DNA of 64,000 nt from Palaemon carinicauda (GCF_036898095.1 NC_090729.1:72674102-72738101), one strand, 5' to 3'. Shown: positions 10,400-22,707, counted from the stretch's first letter. Notes: a model not told the origin generated them from the sequence alone. Translations and numbers: made by a program.

Positions 10400-12180
10400 T
10401 CTGTAATTTGTATCGCATCCCGTTCACTCAATCACCTCCTCCACTGACACGTGATCCAGTTCTATCGTGCTCCTATGCGAAGGGATTTGCAAAGAGGGGC
10501 AGAGGTCAAGACCGTGTTGAAGATGGGCACTCTCCATGAGGTCCTTGACAGGTCCGCAGGCTTCTTCAGTCAACTCTTTCTTGTGAAGAAGGCATCTGGA
10601 GGTTGGAGACCAGTCATCAATCTCTCGACCTAGAACAAGTTTGTTCTACAAACACCATTCAAGGTGGAGACAACAAACACGGTCATTCAGGCAGTAAGGC
10701 CTCAGGACTTCATGTGCACCCTGGATATCAAAGATGTATACATCCAGATCCTAATCCATCCATCTTCAAGTAAGTATCTCCGGATCATACACAAGAATAG
10801 GCATTACCAGTTTAAAGAGCTGTGCTTCGGCCTTTCGACAGAATCCTCGAGTTTTCATTAGAGTGTTTGCCCTAGTGTCATCCTTGGCTCACAGACTCGG
10901 CATTTGTCATCTTCATTACCTCAACGATTGGCTGATTCTGGCAGACTCGGTGGCGACCCTTCTTTGACACCGAGACAGGCTATTCGAGTTTTGTCTGGAT
11001 CTGGGGACCATGATAAATCTTGAGAAGTCATCGCTGTAACCCTCTCAAAGACTGGTATACCTGGGTATGATAATCGACACCGATCTTCAGAAATTTTTCC
11101 CATCAGATGACAAAGTACATAGGCTGAGGGAGGCGGCAAGCCCCTTCCTCAGACGAGAAGAGCTTCCAGCCCAACATTGGTTGTGTCTCGTAGATCACCT
11201 GGCATCCCTGGTCTGTCTAGTGCCCAACGGTTGCCTCAGAGTTCGATAACTAAAGTAGTAACTGAAATCCAGGTGGAGCCAGCACCCTGGATACTGTCAA
11301 TCTCATGGAACAAGAGCTGATTACGGATCTTCAGAGGTGGGTAACAGAGGAGAACCTCCGCAGAGGGAGAGACCTCGTCTCTCCCCCGGAATTGATGCTC
11401 TATACAGACTCATCTAAAGAAGGATGTGGGCCCACATGCTGCTCCACACGACCTCTGGGATATAGTCCGAGTCAGAAAGGTACCAGCACATAAATCTCCT
11501 AGAGATGAGAGCTGCCTTTTTAGCTCTTCAACAGTTCCAACAGCTCCTGGCCGTTCAATCTGTGGTGATGGTGAGCAACAACACCACAGTAGTGGCTTAC
11601 ATATACAGTACAAGCAAAGCGGTACCTTTTTGCAGCCCCTATCCCATCTAGCAGTAGAGACTCTGCGATGGACAGAAGAACATTCAGTGTCCCTATCAGC
11701 GCACTTCATTCCAGGCAAAAGGAATGTTCTTGAGGACAATCTGAGCAAAACGACTGAGATAGTGGGGTCCGAATGGTCTTTGAATTATTTGATAGCCAAC
11801 AAAGTCCTGCCTTTGTGGGGTTCCCTGACTGTGGACCTGTTCTTAACATCCCTGAACTTCAGGTTCCTGCCTTACTGTTCTCCAGTCCTGGATCCTCAGG
11901 CTCTCTGGCACGACGCATTCCAACAACGGTGTGACAACATTGATGCGTATGCATTTCCCCCATTTTGTCTGTTTTAGGGTGCTCAACAAGACCAGAGCAT
12001 CCAACAGCCTATGCAAGATGCTCATAGCTCTCCTATGGCATCACGCGGAATGGTTTCCGGACCTTCTGCAGCTCCTGATAGACCTACTGAGGGAACTCCC
12101 TCCACAATCAGATCTACTCAGACAACCACACGTGAAGATCTTCCATAAAGCAGTAGCTTCCTTACGTCTTCACGCCTGGA
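10400..12180 (+). pseudogene. reverse transcriptase-RNase H and connection domain of element A (broken)
   Basis: RT motifs are FLVKKASGGWRPVINLS, then FMCTLDIKDVYIQILIHPSS and ELCFGLST. The catalytic YLDDW is degraded to a version reading LNDWLILAD at about 10922, so the first catalytic Asp of the pair is lost. RNase H is marked by LMLYTDSSKEGCGP (about 11395), VSLSAHFIPGKRNVLEDNLS (11690-11750) and an active-site region that needs a frame change. The connection part reads VDLFLTSLNFRFLPYCSPV and YAFPPFCLF, the same domain that follows RNase H in B, C and D. Multiple stops (for example after INLST) show the copy is dead. Confidence 0.85.
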
Positions 12181-12189
12181 GACTATCCA

Positions 12190-13190
12190 GCATCTCCTCT
12201 CTTAGAGAGGCTTTATGCAATGAATTGCAAGAAGGATGTCAAGATACCTCCAAAGATCCTCTGCTTCAGTCTACCAGGCAAAATGGACAGTCTTTTGTGG
12301 TAGGTGTCGTGAAAGGGTATCTCTCCCTTCAATGCCTCTATTCCAATAATAGGGGCATTCCATGTATACCTTCAGGAGAAAAGCTCCTCTCGGTCTTGGC
12401 AGGGAAAGGCTACCGCTCAGCATTAAGTATGGCCTTTAGGCTGAAAGGAGTCAATCTTTCCTCTTCGTTAGAGTTATCTCTCCTCATACGAAGCTATGAG
12501 ATCACTTGGCCCCAGTCAGAAGTTAGACCTCCTCCTTGAAATGTGGTTCACGTCCCATTACACCATCGCCATCTCACTTTGAAGACAATGTTCCTACTCA
12601 GTTTAACTTTGGTAAAGAGATTTAGTGAGCTTCATGGTCTATCCTATGACGTCAGCCATTGAAGGGATAGGGAGGGTGGTGACACTTGGCTTTATTCTTT
12701 AGTTATTGCAAAGACTCAAAATCCATCGGTCACGGATCCTAGATTCGGGGGTTTTCAGATCATGAGTCTTCGTTCTGTAACCGATGATCCAAATCAACTG
12801 TTACTTTGCCCAGTGAGGAGTTTGAGATATTTTCTTAAACCCACTGCAGCAGCTCGTTCCTGCATGCCAACGCTTTTCATTAGCACAGGGAGGGTTAAGA
12901 GGAGGGTCACAAAGAATACCATTTCAGCTTGGATTTGCAGGGTCATTGACCATGCACTGAATCCTGACCCTCCAACTACTTGACGACCTAGAGCTTGTGA
13001 TGTTAAGGGTATAATCATGTCCCTGATGTTTAAACGCAACTACTCTGTGACACAGGTGTTGCAAGCGGGTGTGTAGAAGTGTCAGACGATTTTCACAGCC
13101 TGCTACCAGCGAGACGTGACCCATGGGAACATGGATACTTTTTCCATTGGTCCTGTGGTGCCTGCACAACAGGTGATTTAAAACACCTCA
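12190..13190 (+). pseudogene. tyrosine recombinase of element A (broken)
   Basis: Pieces align with B's recombinase: VKRFSELHGLSYDVSH near 12610 (contains the first catalytic Arg), AKTQNPSVTDPRFGGF near 12710, the frame 12762-12983 with LCPVRSLRYF and TKNTISAWICRVI, and YQRDVTHGNMDTFSIGPVV near 13110 (contains the nucleophile Tyr). The HxxR box is changed to a CDVK-like reading near 12997, so two catalytic residues are lost, and stops lie before and after it. Enzymes of this class insert DIRS circular cDNA by strand exchange. Confidence 0.8.
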
Positions 13191-13699
13191 GGCTCCTTGT
13201 TGGACAAGTAGCAGATGGTTGAGAGCATTGGTTACTTGGGATTAGTTTGTGTGAATGATAAGAATGACTGGCTCCTTTCTTTTTTTTTCATCTTCCCTTC
13301 TCCTTGGAAACAGCATCATGAGTCGTTTGCATACTGGCCTTATCTAACTGTAGGTAATAACCATTGTTTAACCTAGTATAGTCTTCATACTTGTATATGT
13401 CCCCAATAACTCTGTGAGGTGGATATTGGGAATGCCTATGTTTGAATTCACATTCCTATTTTTAAACTTAGAATATTCTTACCTAGACAGTCACATTCCT
13501 AGTTTATCAAAACCACACAGGTTGCTCAGGCCGCTACGGGCACATTGCACAATGATTCATTTTAGCGAGGTGTCAAGGTTTTTCCCAGTTACAGTGTAGC
13601 CCTCTACAGGTAAAAACCCGGCTCAATGACTAAGCCAGAGGTCGGACTACCGGGGCGGTAGTCGGACCTCTGGGGGTCATTCCTATTAGATAGTGATGG

Positions 13700-13739
13700 A
13701 ACAAATGACAAATTTGGAAGTAATTTGTATTTTTCCTAA
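13700..13739. repeat. internal complementary region of element A (right half visible)
   Basis: Bases 13710-13739 are the perfect reverse complement (30/30) of the outer right end at 13970-13999. In DIRS elements this region carries complements of both ends and is thought to template completion of the cDNA circle. The left half should match A's left end, which is not found. Confidence 0.75.
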
Positions 13740-13789
13740 CCCACGAAACTTTAGCTAATTAATCAAAATGTTCCCCATCACCACGTGTC

Positions 13790-13999
13790 CCCAATAAGTC
13801 CTGCTTGCAATTAGAAGTGGTGAAATATCCCTGATGTGTTACCCCCCCCCCCCCTCCAGCCTTTCACTAACCAGTGGTTGGGTATTGCCATTTCACATTA
13901 AAGTCTTAATGGCTAGTCTTCCAGTTCTACCGCAACATAATCCTTATTAAATAGCCAAATCTTTGTACATTAGGAAAAATACAAATTACTTCCAAATTT
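13790..13999 (-). repeat. right inverted terminal repeat of DIRS element A
   Basis: It pairs with 305-480. It includes a run of C at about 13843, the complement of the G-rich run near 410. The outer 30 bases pair with the internal complementary region, which fixes the right end near 13999. Confidence 0.75.
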
Positions 14000-15801
14000 T
14001 TTATGTTAATGATTTAAAGGCTCTACTGTATCATATTAGTATTGATCAAAAAATTTATTAGATGGTTTCTTCTTAGAATCTTAAAGAAAGCCACCAAATT
14101 AAGTCTCATCTTTAAAATTCGCTGAACAATAGCTAGAAATGGTTTATCTATTATTTTAGGCCATATTAAATATTCCCTGTGCAAGAAAACTATCTATGCC
14201 TCTAAGAGAATAGGTATAACTCATTGTGGCAATCATTGGGCTGCCAACGTAACTGTTAATTGTATGAAGTTAGTGGTTTTTAATTTGGGTCTAGATGATA
14301 TATAGATATCTTTTGAGATATACTGCAATTATTGAATACAGTACGTGCATAATTTTTTTCTTGCATGTAAGAGAGAATGCATCCAAATGTATTTTAGCAT
14401 GCTTGCTTTCTAGCTTTCTGCATATGGATATTTATAAGTACATCATTGTTCCTAAGTACAGTATGTATTTTGTAGCTTGCCTTTACTAATCTGCTTTTGT
14501 AAGGTATTAGAGATAATACTTGAAAGTAGTTTTGTTTTGTTTCTTTTCCATATTTTTTTCCATATTTTTTTTACTGTTGATTAGAGTACATATCAGTTAC
14601 AGTTTTGTAATTTTTTGCTCTCTTTATTACAGAGGTTCTGGATGTAGCTGTATACCGTACATGTGCATCTGTGTACTTGCCTCCTGTCAATGTTGTGGAA
14701 TTAGTTAAAATGCTTCTGAATACTGTAGTATGTGTCATTCAATAAGCATGAGTTGCATTAGCAAAGCTTTTATTTAAGTTTTTAATTTCACCAGAATATA
14801 AGATTATAACTGTATAAGTAATTAGGAAAGTTCAGTTGTCTGCCAAGATATTTCATCTTTTGATTACTTAAAGACCTGTGTAAATGGAAAATGTGAAAAT
14901 CATGGTGCAGTGTAATACCAAATAATACCTGATACCTCAGGTAGCTAATATTTTCTTTCTTTGAATAAGTAGCATCAACAGAAAAAAACTCCTTCAATTC
15001 AGCGTGTCACTGGGCCTACCCAAACATCCATGACAGTGCACATTTTAATTCAAGTTGGATTTTTACTCATGGGGCAATATAGTGTATTGAGATTCATTTC
15101 AACATTGATATTTTATACATTCTGTATTACTCAAATCATTCCATTATAGCAAAACCTATCTTAAGTACAATCTAAATAACATTGTAAGACAAATATGTAT
15201 AACACATTGTTTTATGTTCCTCTATTATTGTATTTCTGTGTATTAATATTTATGCAACTGCTTAATAATGAGAAGTGTGAATATGGGCATTTAAAAAATG
15301 CAGGACTGCACAGGCACATGCAGCATATTCCCAATAGGGGTTCATACAAGAACATTTTATACTGAACTCCAGTGAAAATTAATCAGGTAGTGATAATTGC
15401 ATTACAGGTCATAATTTTAAAATTACATGTGCAACAATTTTCTGAGCAACCATTTTCATTGTGTCGACAAAACAAAAACAAAACTAACTCTGAGACATGC
15501 AATATATAAAAATCATCTCTATAGTTTAAAGAGATGAATTCTCCATCTAAAAGAAGAAATTCTTCATTGTATCTTTAAAAGTATTCATTTGCCTGAGGAA
15601 TGCTAACAAAAGACATCCCTCAATTAATTTATTTTTATTAAAGAAAATTCTAATTAGCATACAAATATTTCTTCAAATGTAAAGAATCCTCTTAATCATG
15701 CTCATACGATAGCTCAAGCATTTAATAGGTAAAATAATTTCTTAAATTTTTCTTCTATGTTTATATCCTTATTTGGGCTATTTGAGGCCTCAGTATCAAG
15801 A

Positions 15802-15804
<3 letters not shown>
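14000..15804. other. AT-rich stretch, nothing recognised
   Basis: All open frames are under 70 codons and look like chance. No repeat structure or homologous motif was recognised. Confidence 0.5.

Positions 15805-15897
<93 letters not shown>
15805..15897. repeat. (CT)n microsatellite
   Basis: An uninterrupted run of about 46 CT units. Confidence 0.98.
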
Positions 15898-15899
<2 letters not shown>

Positions 15900-16566
15900 G
15901 CAAAAGTGACTACAGAATAATTAGGTTTCAGGTAAATATTCCTCATCTAAAAGAAAGGAAAATTATAAAAAAAAAGGTTAGACCACAGGTGGAGTATCTG
16001 GATAAAACCGAAGGAATACACCAAAAAATTAGAATATGACGAAACAGGGAACATAGATACACAATGGGACTCCTTTGTAGAAATATATAAAGAAAAAGGG
16101 CTAAATGTATACTGCATAGAAAACTTTTGCCAAATGGAACTCCACAATCTAATTGGTTCAACAGAGAAATAGCCAATGCAATAAGAAGTAGAGACAGGAA
16201 ACAAATCAATGGGTCCATAGCCTTCAGTTCAGGAAATTCCCGAGCACAAGAAGTTAAGCCGAAAAGTAGATAAACTAGTTAGAAAGGCCAAGATCAATGA
16301 AGAGAAAAGAGTGGCTACAGCTAGTAAAGAAAACCCAAATTTTGCATATGTAAAGAGTAGGAACCAAACAAAAACAACATTATCTCATTAAGAGACTCGA
16401 AGTGTAATCTTATAACAAGCGGTTGGGAAAAAGCAGAAGTGATGAATGCATATTTCACAATTGTATTCACTAGGGAAGAATCAACGATCCTCCCCAAACC
16501 AGCGATCAGTTATGAAGGGCCCTAACCATTAAATAAAATCATCTTTACAATGGATAATGTCAAAAA

Positions 16567-17293
16567 TAAAATAAAAGGACTCGGTAAATCGAAGGCACCA
16601 GGTCCAGATAATATTCATCCAAAAGAAATTATAGAACTAGAAGAGATAACCCCACGCTTTTACAAAATATTCTGAAAGACAGCCAATGAAAGAAAGGCAC
16701 CACAAGGATGGGAACTAAGCAATATTCCTTCAATTTATAAGAAGGCGCCAAAAGAAGAACCTGGCAACTACAGACCTGTGTGTCTAACTTCAGTGCCTTG
16801 CAAAAATTTTTAATCAATTATAGTAGATTCAATAGTAGAACATATAGAGAAAAACAAACTTCTGATAGACAGCCAACATGGTTTTAGACAAAAGAGATCA
16901 TGTGTGACAAATCTTTTGGAATTATTCCACAACATGTTTAGCATTTATGACAAAAACAGGGTGATAGACATCATATACCTAGATTTTCAAAAGGTTTTTG
17001 ACAAAGTTCCTCATAAAAAATTAATTGTCAAAATTGGAGCTCTATGCATCATTGATGAGCCAACTGAATGGATCGAAATTGGCTAACAAACAGAAAATAG
17101 AGTTGTAATCAATGGAGAAGCTTCAGAGTGGACAGCTGTTACAAGCGGAGTATCTCATGGATCTGTCCTTGGCCCATTGCTATATCTGATCTACAGAAAC
17201 AACATAGATTTAAGATTAACTTGAAGAATAGCCAAATTTGCTGACAATACTAAACTAGACATAAATGCTGCAAACTCAGAAGACGTAGAAGCC
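16567..17293 (+). pseudogene. reverse transcriptase (fingers/palm) of the CR1/L2-like LINE, broken
   Basis: This is the target-primed reverse transcriptase core. The longest intact stretch is 16904-17086 (TNLLELFHNMFSIYDKNR to PHKKLIVKIG). Before it lie frames with GWELSNIPSIYKKAPKEEPG. The thumb-side motif SGVSHGSVLGPL is present with an Asn-for-Asp change in the following FADD box. The frame breaks where the foreign 1.1 kb segment enters, just after EDVEALR. Confidence 0.8.
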
Positions 17294-17296
17294 TTA

Positions 17297-18440
17297 AGGG
17301 GGCTGGTCAGCTAATGCCATGTCTTAAGGACAGGACTTTGACATTTATACCACTTAATAAAGTAACTTAGGACATCTCCAAACTGCATAGGATTTTTGCC
17401 TCTGACCTTCGGTTTTGCGACAGCAGGGCCATTTACCCTGAAAATGAGGGATTTTCAAATTCTATCTCTTCCCTTAATAACTGATATTAAGACTTGGGAT
17501 TACTACCTTATATAGACCTGATGTAGACCTCCAATTAAATGAATTTTTTTGCTAGATATGAATTTTTTCATTATGGTAAAAAGATAAACTCTAAAAAGCA
17601 GGAAAAAAATATGAAACAAAAATTGGAAAAAATGGCAACATTTGATTGTTTTATAATGTCTTTCTAAGTTATAAACCAAATTTCAATGCTATATCTTTAA
17701 AATTCAGGGAGGAGTTAGAATTTGAAGGTCAATATGTATAGTTTCGAGATACGGGTGTTAAAGTTTCTCTTTGTATTTTTACAAGACAATATTAATAAAT
17801 CGTGATTATTATGAATTTTATGTTAATTTTTTTTATATTGATAAACCAAAACAAAGTTATTTATCATAATTCAATCATAAATGAAGATCCCTTTGCTAAA
17901 TATCTTGCTTTTTTAGGCAAGACGATCGCTCCTTCATCACCTCTCTCCTTCACTAACTACGCTAATTTCATTGATATTACCCACTTCTGAACTCTTATTA
18001 GAGCAAATATTCTTCTTCCTTATGTTAGCGAGATGTTGAAATTGTCTTTTCCTCTTTGGCATGATGAAATTCTTGACGAAACTGAGAAAAACAGATGTAA
18101 AAACGAGTGAAGGTCAGAGGTCAAACTCAAATGTGTACTCTCTATGAGATTTGTGCTTGGACTGAATGCCGAAGGGTGTAATTACCGAGTAATACATCGT
18201 CTTGTGACTCATGAAATCTATACAGATGCCATTACTCACAATTTGTTTTATATTAAAATTTGATAATTATCAAAATTTACAATAACAGAAGAAATACTGC
18301 ATTTTCTTGTAGGAAATAATGTTTTTCATTTATTGAGTTACATTGACTAATTATCCTGTAACTAGGAAAGTAAGAAGAATTTTGATGAAATATTTTGTAT
18401 ACGCATTCTCCATTGCCATACGAAGCTGAGTTATTTTTTC
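17297..18440. mobile_element. 1.1 kb AT-rich insertion inside the LINE RT gene
   Basis: LINE protein similarity stops at about 17296 (EDVEALR) and resumes at about 18445 (FNCGKCKV), so the segment between is an insertion. It begins GGGGCTGGTCAGCTAATGCC and has no coding frame longer than about 62 codons. I could not see terminal inverted repeats, a poly-A or a clear target duplication, so its class is unknown. Confidence 0.65.
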
Positions 18441-19130
18441 AGGATTTTGTGCCTTTCAACTGTGGGAAGTGTAAAGTCATGCACGTAGGTTATAGTAATC
18501 CACAATCAGTTTACTCACTGCTGGGTAATGAAATAGAAAGTGTGGACCAGGAGGAAGATCTCGGTATTAGCATCAGCAAGGATTTGAAGTTCACCAAACA
18601 AAGCATGAAAGCTGAATAGAGAGCACAAAAACTAATAGGTTACACTAAGAAACAGAAACAGAGACACTGTACTACAGCTGTATACATCAATAGTAAGACC
18701 CCATCTAGAATACGGACTCCAATTCTGGGCTCCAAGTATTCAGAAGGATATAGATAGACTGGAAGCAGTACAAGCTAGGGCCACCAAACTAATTCCAACA
18801 CTAAGGCAATTTGGATATAGATGGAGGATGGGACGTTTGAACTTAATTGCTTTACAAACTCGCCGACTAAGGGGAAAGTTGATAGAGGCATTCAAAATTC
18901 TTGAAGGAATAACAAATGTAGATTACAACAATCTATTAACGCTTTGCACAAATCTGTCCAGAGGTAACCGATACAAATTGGGATTGAAAAGATATAACAC
19001 CACTCAATGTGGTAATTCATTTACATACAAAATTGTAAATACGTGGAATAGACTTCCAGCAAATGTAGTAAACAGTAACATGGTAAACAAGTTCAGGAAT
19101 AAGTTAGACAAGATCGTAAAAACTCTCTAA
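18441..19130 (+). pseudogene. C-terminal part of the CR1/L2-like LINE protein, broken
   Basis: The frame 18395-18619 carries FNCGKCKVMHVG and DLGISISKDLKFTKQ, and 18828-19130 carries the C-terminal domain (MGRLNLIALQTRRLRGKLIE ending KLDKIVKTL and a stop). Two frame changes lie between them. This tail has no catalytic role but is diagnostic of the LINE clade. Confidence 0.8.
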
Positions 19131-19348
19131 ATGCTGAAAAGTAATCGCTTTACCCAAGAGCAAATGGATTCTCCACAGATAGACTAAAAAGTCTTTGATA
19201 CATCCAAAATCCTTGTAACTCCTTGTATGTATGTATGTATGTATATATATAACGAATTTTGACATATAAAAGAATCTATTTTTGGGTGAGATAGCCATGT
19301 CGTCCTGATGGAAGTTCCTCATTGGCAGCTTCTACTTGGGATATTTCT

Positions 19349-19620
19349 GCGAGTGATATACCAGAGAAATTTTACCTTAGAGGTATCAACAGAGTTCTGA
19401 CCTCTGGAGTGAATATCCCGAGAGATATCTTGTATAAATCAGGGAATGTGTTAATAACAAGACATGGCTATCCTTCCCCGAATAGAGTTACCTTTGTCTC
19501 GAAGGATAAGGTAGAGGAAAGGATATATGGGCAAGTGAGCCGTTACAACTCCTGATCTCAATGTGCTACAACTAACACGTATCCTGTTGAACTATTCCAG
19601 GAGCAGCCATCGCATGATGT
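19349..19620 (-). repeat. inverted-terminal-repeat segment of E, copy 1
   Basis: It starts GTGATATACCAGAGAAATTT and parallels 20757-21020 over about 270 bp in the same orientation with a few percent differences. It is contiguous with the outer end at 19255. Confidence 0.8.
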
Positions 19621-20754
19621 TGTAGTAGTTTGCGGACTCTGGCCAGAGGTAGCACCCAAACTGCCTAGTGTCTGAATGCCGACCACACCCCAACGTTCAC
19701 TACACAAAAAATATTCAATGGTGGAATACCCAAAAATCTGGGTAAAACGCAAACAATCAAGGATGGTCTGGGCACTGGGCACCACCCTTGATTTTATACT
19801 GGGCAAGGGGACCCAGCAAGAACCTTACTTCCCCCATATCTTCCCTTGCCTTGAGCTTGCTGAATAAACGCGTAAGATGCCCATTGATACATTTCTGAGA
19901 AGTTAGCAAATTTATGAATAGCTCTATCTTCTCTAGGTAAGATGGCTTCAAGCTTAAGTAAAGTGTCAGAACATTAGGTGAAAGGGAACAATTATTAAGA
20001 CTAATAACAGGACACAGTGTGGGAGAGAAAAAATATGATAAATGACTTATTAGAAACAGATTTAATAAAAAAAAAACACACAACTGTTTAGGTATACAAA
20101 ATTTTTTTGTCATTCAAATAAGCAATTAAGGGAAAAATTAGTACCCATTTACACTCCAGCCTCACAATAACATGATAGAAAAATTTGAATAACAAAAAAC
20201 AAGAACTATTCACATGCTGGACACACTTATGGGTTCCAGATGCAAGTATAATCAAAGGCACACCCTAGCCGGGTACCTGTTTGGGATACATTCAAATACA
20301 AGTAGCTTGCCTCACGATCAAAGGGATTATAAAACAAGGTTGCAATTCATGTGGCAAAACTAGAAGCTCCAGGCAAACTTGCTTTTAACAGTCTTCACCA
20401 GGCTGACTAGCAACATAATCGGATGCAGGATCATGCAATATTATTCCAAAGAAAACTCCAGACTTATGACAGGAAACACTTCAAGCTTAAAGGAGAACCC
20501 CACAACACTGTGGCTCATTGACAACACAAAGTTTGGCTGATACTGAAAACATTTCTATGCCACTTTATGTTTAACTTCTATTTTCCACTTCAAACCCTAC
20601 CGTGAGTAGGGCGTGCTGCAAAAAAAAAAAAAAATGCAATAATAGAAGGTTGAAGGACCAAAATATAACAGACTACAAATATAATATAATGAAAAAATAA
20701 AAAATAATTTGTATTTTTTCTTAACTCTCATATTAATTTTTCCACATTTCCTGC
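19621..20754. other. unrelated DNA between the two E repeat copies
   Basis: No recognisable gene. It contains an A run at about 20618-20633. Near 20700 a segment resembling the A/B-type DIRS terminus (AATTTGTATTTTTTCTTA) lies just before the second repeat copy, which might mark another decayed end; this is weak. Confidence 0.4.
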
Positions 20755-21030
20755 CATGTGATATACCAGAGAAATTTTACCTTAGAAGTATCAACAGAGT
20801 TCTGACCTCTGGAGCGAATATCCCGAGAGGTATCTTGTATAAATCAGGGACGTGTTAATAACAACCTATGGCTATCCTTCCTGAATAGAGTTAACCTTAT
20901 CTCGAAGGATAATGTAGAGGAAAGGATATGTGGACAATTGAGCCGTTACAAGTCCCTATCTCAATGTGCTACAACTAACACGTATCCTGTTGAACCATTC
21001 CAGGAGCAGCCATCGCATGACGTGAGGTCC
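20755..21030 (-). repeat. inverted-terminal-repeat segment of E, copy 2
   Basis: Direct repeat of 19349-19620. It leads straight into the internal complementary region at about 21066. Confidence 0.8.
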
Positions 21031-21065
21031 CACACTGAGAATTGGGAGGGGATGGAAAGTAACGG

Positions 21066-21170
21066 GAGGGCCATCAGGACGACATGGCTATCTCACCCAA
21101 AAATATATTTTTCCTATGTCAAAATCTACTTTTTGGGCTTGAGCCATGTCGTCCTGATGGAAGTGTACCA
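21066..21170 (-). repeat. internal complementary region of DIRS fragment E
   Basis: Two oppositely oriented copies of the terminal motif (21071-21086 and 21145-21160) flank a centre with TTTTTCCTATGTCAAAATCT. The arrangement is the same as at 30546-30640 in C and 54267-54367 in D. Confidence 0.8.
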
Positions 21171-21739
21171 GAGAATTATTATTCTCAGTTGTGGCTAGGA
21201 GAGTTTTAACCCTTTACACCCCATTGACATAATCATACTTCCTGTAGCATTAGTAACTATTGTACCAAGCTATGGTGCAAGAAATATGTTTATAAAAAGT
21301 AGGAGCAAAGGAAATCAACGTCACAGTCCCACTCACTGTGGAGAAGATCTTTGTTTCCAGAAGATGAAAAGACCGAAGTTTATAAAAGGAGGGTTAAAAA
21401 TTGAGATACACTACTTTTATTTTGTACAGTAGGTCCAATGAAGGTAACGCAGAAAGGGAACAGCAGTTTTTTATTGTTCCCAAAAGATGCATCAATGTAA
21501 CAGTAATCAATTGTAACATTATATGCAGTAGATATATACTGAAAACTGGAGTTTTTCAACCCCAAAATTATGTAACAGATTAATAAAATAGTAACACTCA
21601 TGACATAAAGGGAAAGATATCACCTTTGACTATAATATTAAATATTATATTAAAAAGAGGAACATGAGTCCCCGTGCACAATGTAGACTTAGAATTCCCA
21701 GGCATACAGTCTATAAGAGTCCATATATAACACTTAAGA

Positions 21740-22330
21740 AGCTGGTTTAATCACACTACCAGCGGCCACTACAAAGTGTTTAATCTTTTCCAAATGTTGT
21801 AAGTAATGTTTTGAAGAACACCCTTGAAGATTTCCAGTCCGTGTAAGCCAGTAAGCCTGCAAAGGATATAAATTGAAAAAAAAAATTAATGATGCAACTT
21901 TCTTAGAGTCATGATCTGATGGTATACTATTAAGGTCAGTCTTTCTGATGAAATAGGTGAGATTGGACCTTAGCTGATTCAGAGAACGATTAGATCCTGT
22001 GGTCTCCCCTTTAAGAAGTTAGCTGCCTTTAAAGTCCTGGCTCTTTAACAGGTAGGCCTTAAGGCACTCCACTTGGCATAGAGAAGGGTCCACCTGAAGT
22101 TGAACAATCTTTCAAGCCCCCAGCCTTTCATGGGAAGTTCGTTTTTTGCCAAGAATGCAGGATCAGGGTAAAGATTTACCTCCCCCGATTCTGAGGATTC
22201 AATGTGGCCATCATCCATTGAAAGTGCCACAATCTCACAGAAGCCATAGCAAGCAAAAAGATGGACTTTTGAGTAAGATCCCTCAGAGAAAAAGAGGTGT
22301 TATCTATCGAGGGCATAGCACCTTCATACA
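21740..22330 (-). pseudogene. tyrosine recombinase C-terminal remnant of E
   Basis: On the minus strand, the frame 22230-22045 reads EVNLYPDPAFLAKNELPMKG, matching element C's EVNLYPDPTFLAKNELPSKH. Further down, a frame near 21850-21770 carries the catalytic Tyr box in a GWKSS-like and KHYLQH context followed by FVVAAGSVIKPAS. Frameshifts separate these pieces. The segment with the first catalytic Arg lies at the truncated edge. Confidence 0.75.
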
Positions 22331-22439
22331 TACCGGGAATAATATCCATTCATTAGTGTTGTTCGACATCCCATACTAATGTTGCCAATTCTTCTTGTTG
22401 GGGTTTGATGATACATTTGTACTCTTAAAATACATTTTC

Positions 22440-22690
22440 AGGCTCGAGCCATGTCGTCCTGATGGAAGTTCCTTCTGTCAGCTTCTACAGTATAATATTT
22501 CTGTGATTGATATTACAAGACATATCCTAAGATAACCATAGATATCTGCACCCCAAACAGACCTTTCCCAGTCTAGTCCACTAAGGGGTAGGATAGGTAA
22601 GGAGCCGTTACACATCCTATCACCTTCCAGTGCCCCATTACGGTCCCGCTTCCCATTCCTTCAATGGCTACAGGTCAGTTGATTTTGTGG
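22440..22690 (+). repeat. left inverted terminal repeat of DIRS element C
   Basis: Reverse complement of about 30730-31020. Shared blocks include GGGGTAGGATAGGTAAGGAG and CATCCTATCACCTTCCAGTG, allowing for a few substitutions. Confidence 0.85.
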
Positions 22691-22707
22691 GTGCTTTTTT
22701 CTCAGTC

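Larger units (their letters stand above)
290..13999 (+). mobile_element. DIRS-like retrotransposon A (degenerate, with nested insertions)
   Basis: The order is left inverted repeat, gag (zinc-binding start, RS-rich middle, basic end), RT, RNase H, connection domain, tyrosine recombinase, internal complementary region and right inverted repeat. This is the layout of DIRS-type tyrosine-recombinase retrotransposons. All coding parts carry stops and frameshifts. The nominal 13.7 kb is inflated by a 5.5 kb composite insertion in gag (3117-8597) and a short retroposon between gag and RT (about 9745-10399); without them it would be close to the 6.5 kb of element B. Protein similarity to B runs along the whole length, for example the gag start, the RT motif VKKASGGWRPVINLS and the recombinase segment TKNTISAWICRVID. 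The element is dead. Confidence 0.85.
16010..19250 (+). mobile_element. CR1/L2-like LINE remnant, split by an insertion at 17297-18440
   Basis: It has a non-LTR reverse transcriptase order: LNWFNREIANAIR-like linker (about 16150), KIKGLGKSKAPGPDNIHP (16567-16620), NYRPVCLTSVPCK (about 16767), QHGFRQKRSC (16876), YLDFQKVFDKVPHKKL (16976), SGVSHGSVLGPLLYLIY (17143), and FADNTKL (17237). FADN replaces the usual FADD, so a catalytic Asp is lost. The 3' part resumes at 18441 with FNCGKCKVMHVG and ends in KIVNTWNRLPANVVNS (19032-19080), typical of CR1/L2/jockey relatives. A TATG/TA-rich tail follows (about 19223-19250). Stops throughout make it inactive. Confidence 0.85.
19255..22380 (-). mobile_element. 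DIRS-like fragment E (C/D group), 5'-truncated
   Basis: Read on the minus strand it contains the end of a tyrosine recombinase (about 22330-21740), an internal complementary region (about 21170-21066), inverted terminal repeat sequence and the outer right end with the terminal motif at 19296-19311. Gag, RT and RNase H are missing. An inner part of the inverted repeat occurs twice in direct orientation (about 19349-19620 and 20755-21030), separated by 1.1 kb of unrelated DNA. Confidence 0.75.

Noticed and set aside
15761..16039. Frames coding Glu-Arg or Leu-Ser runs
   Set aside because: Translation of the CT microsatellite.
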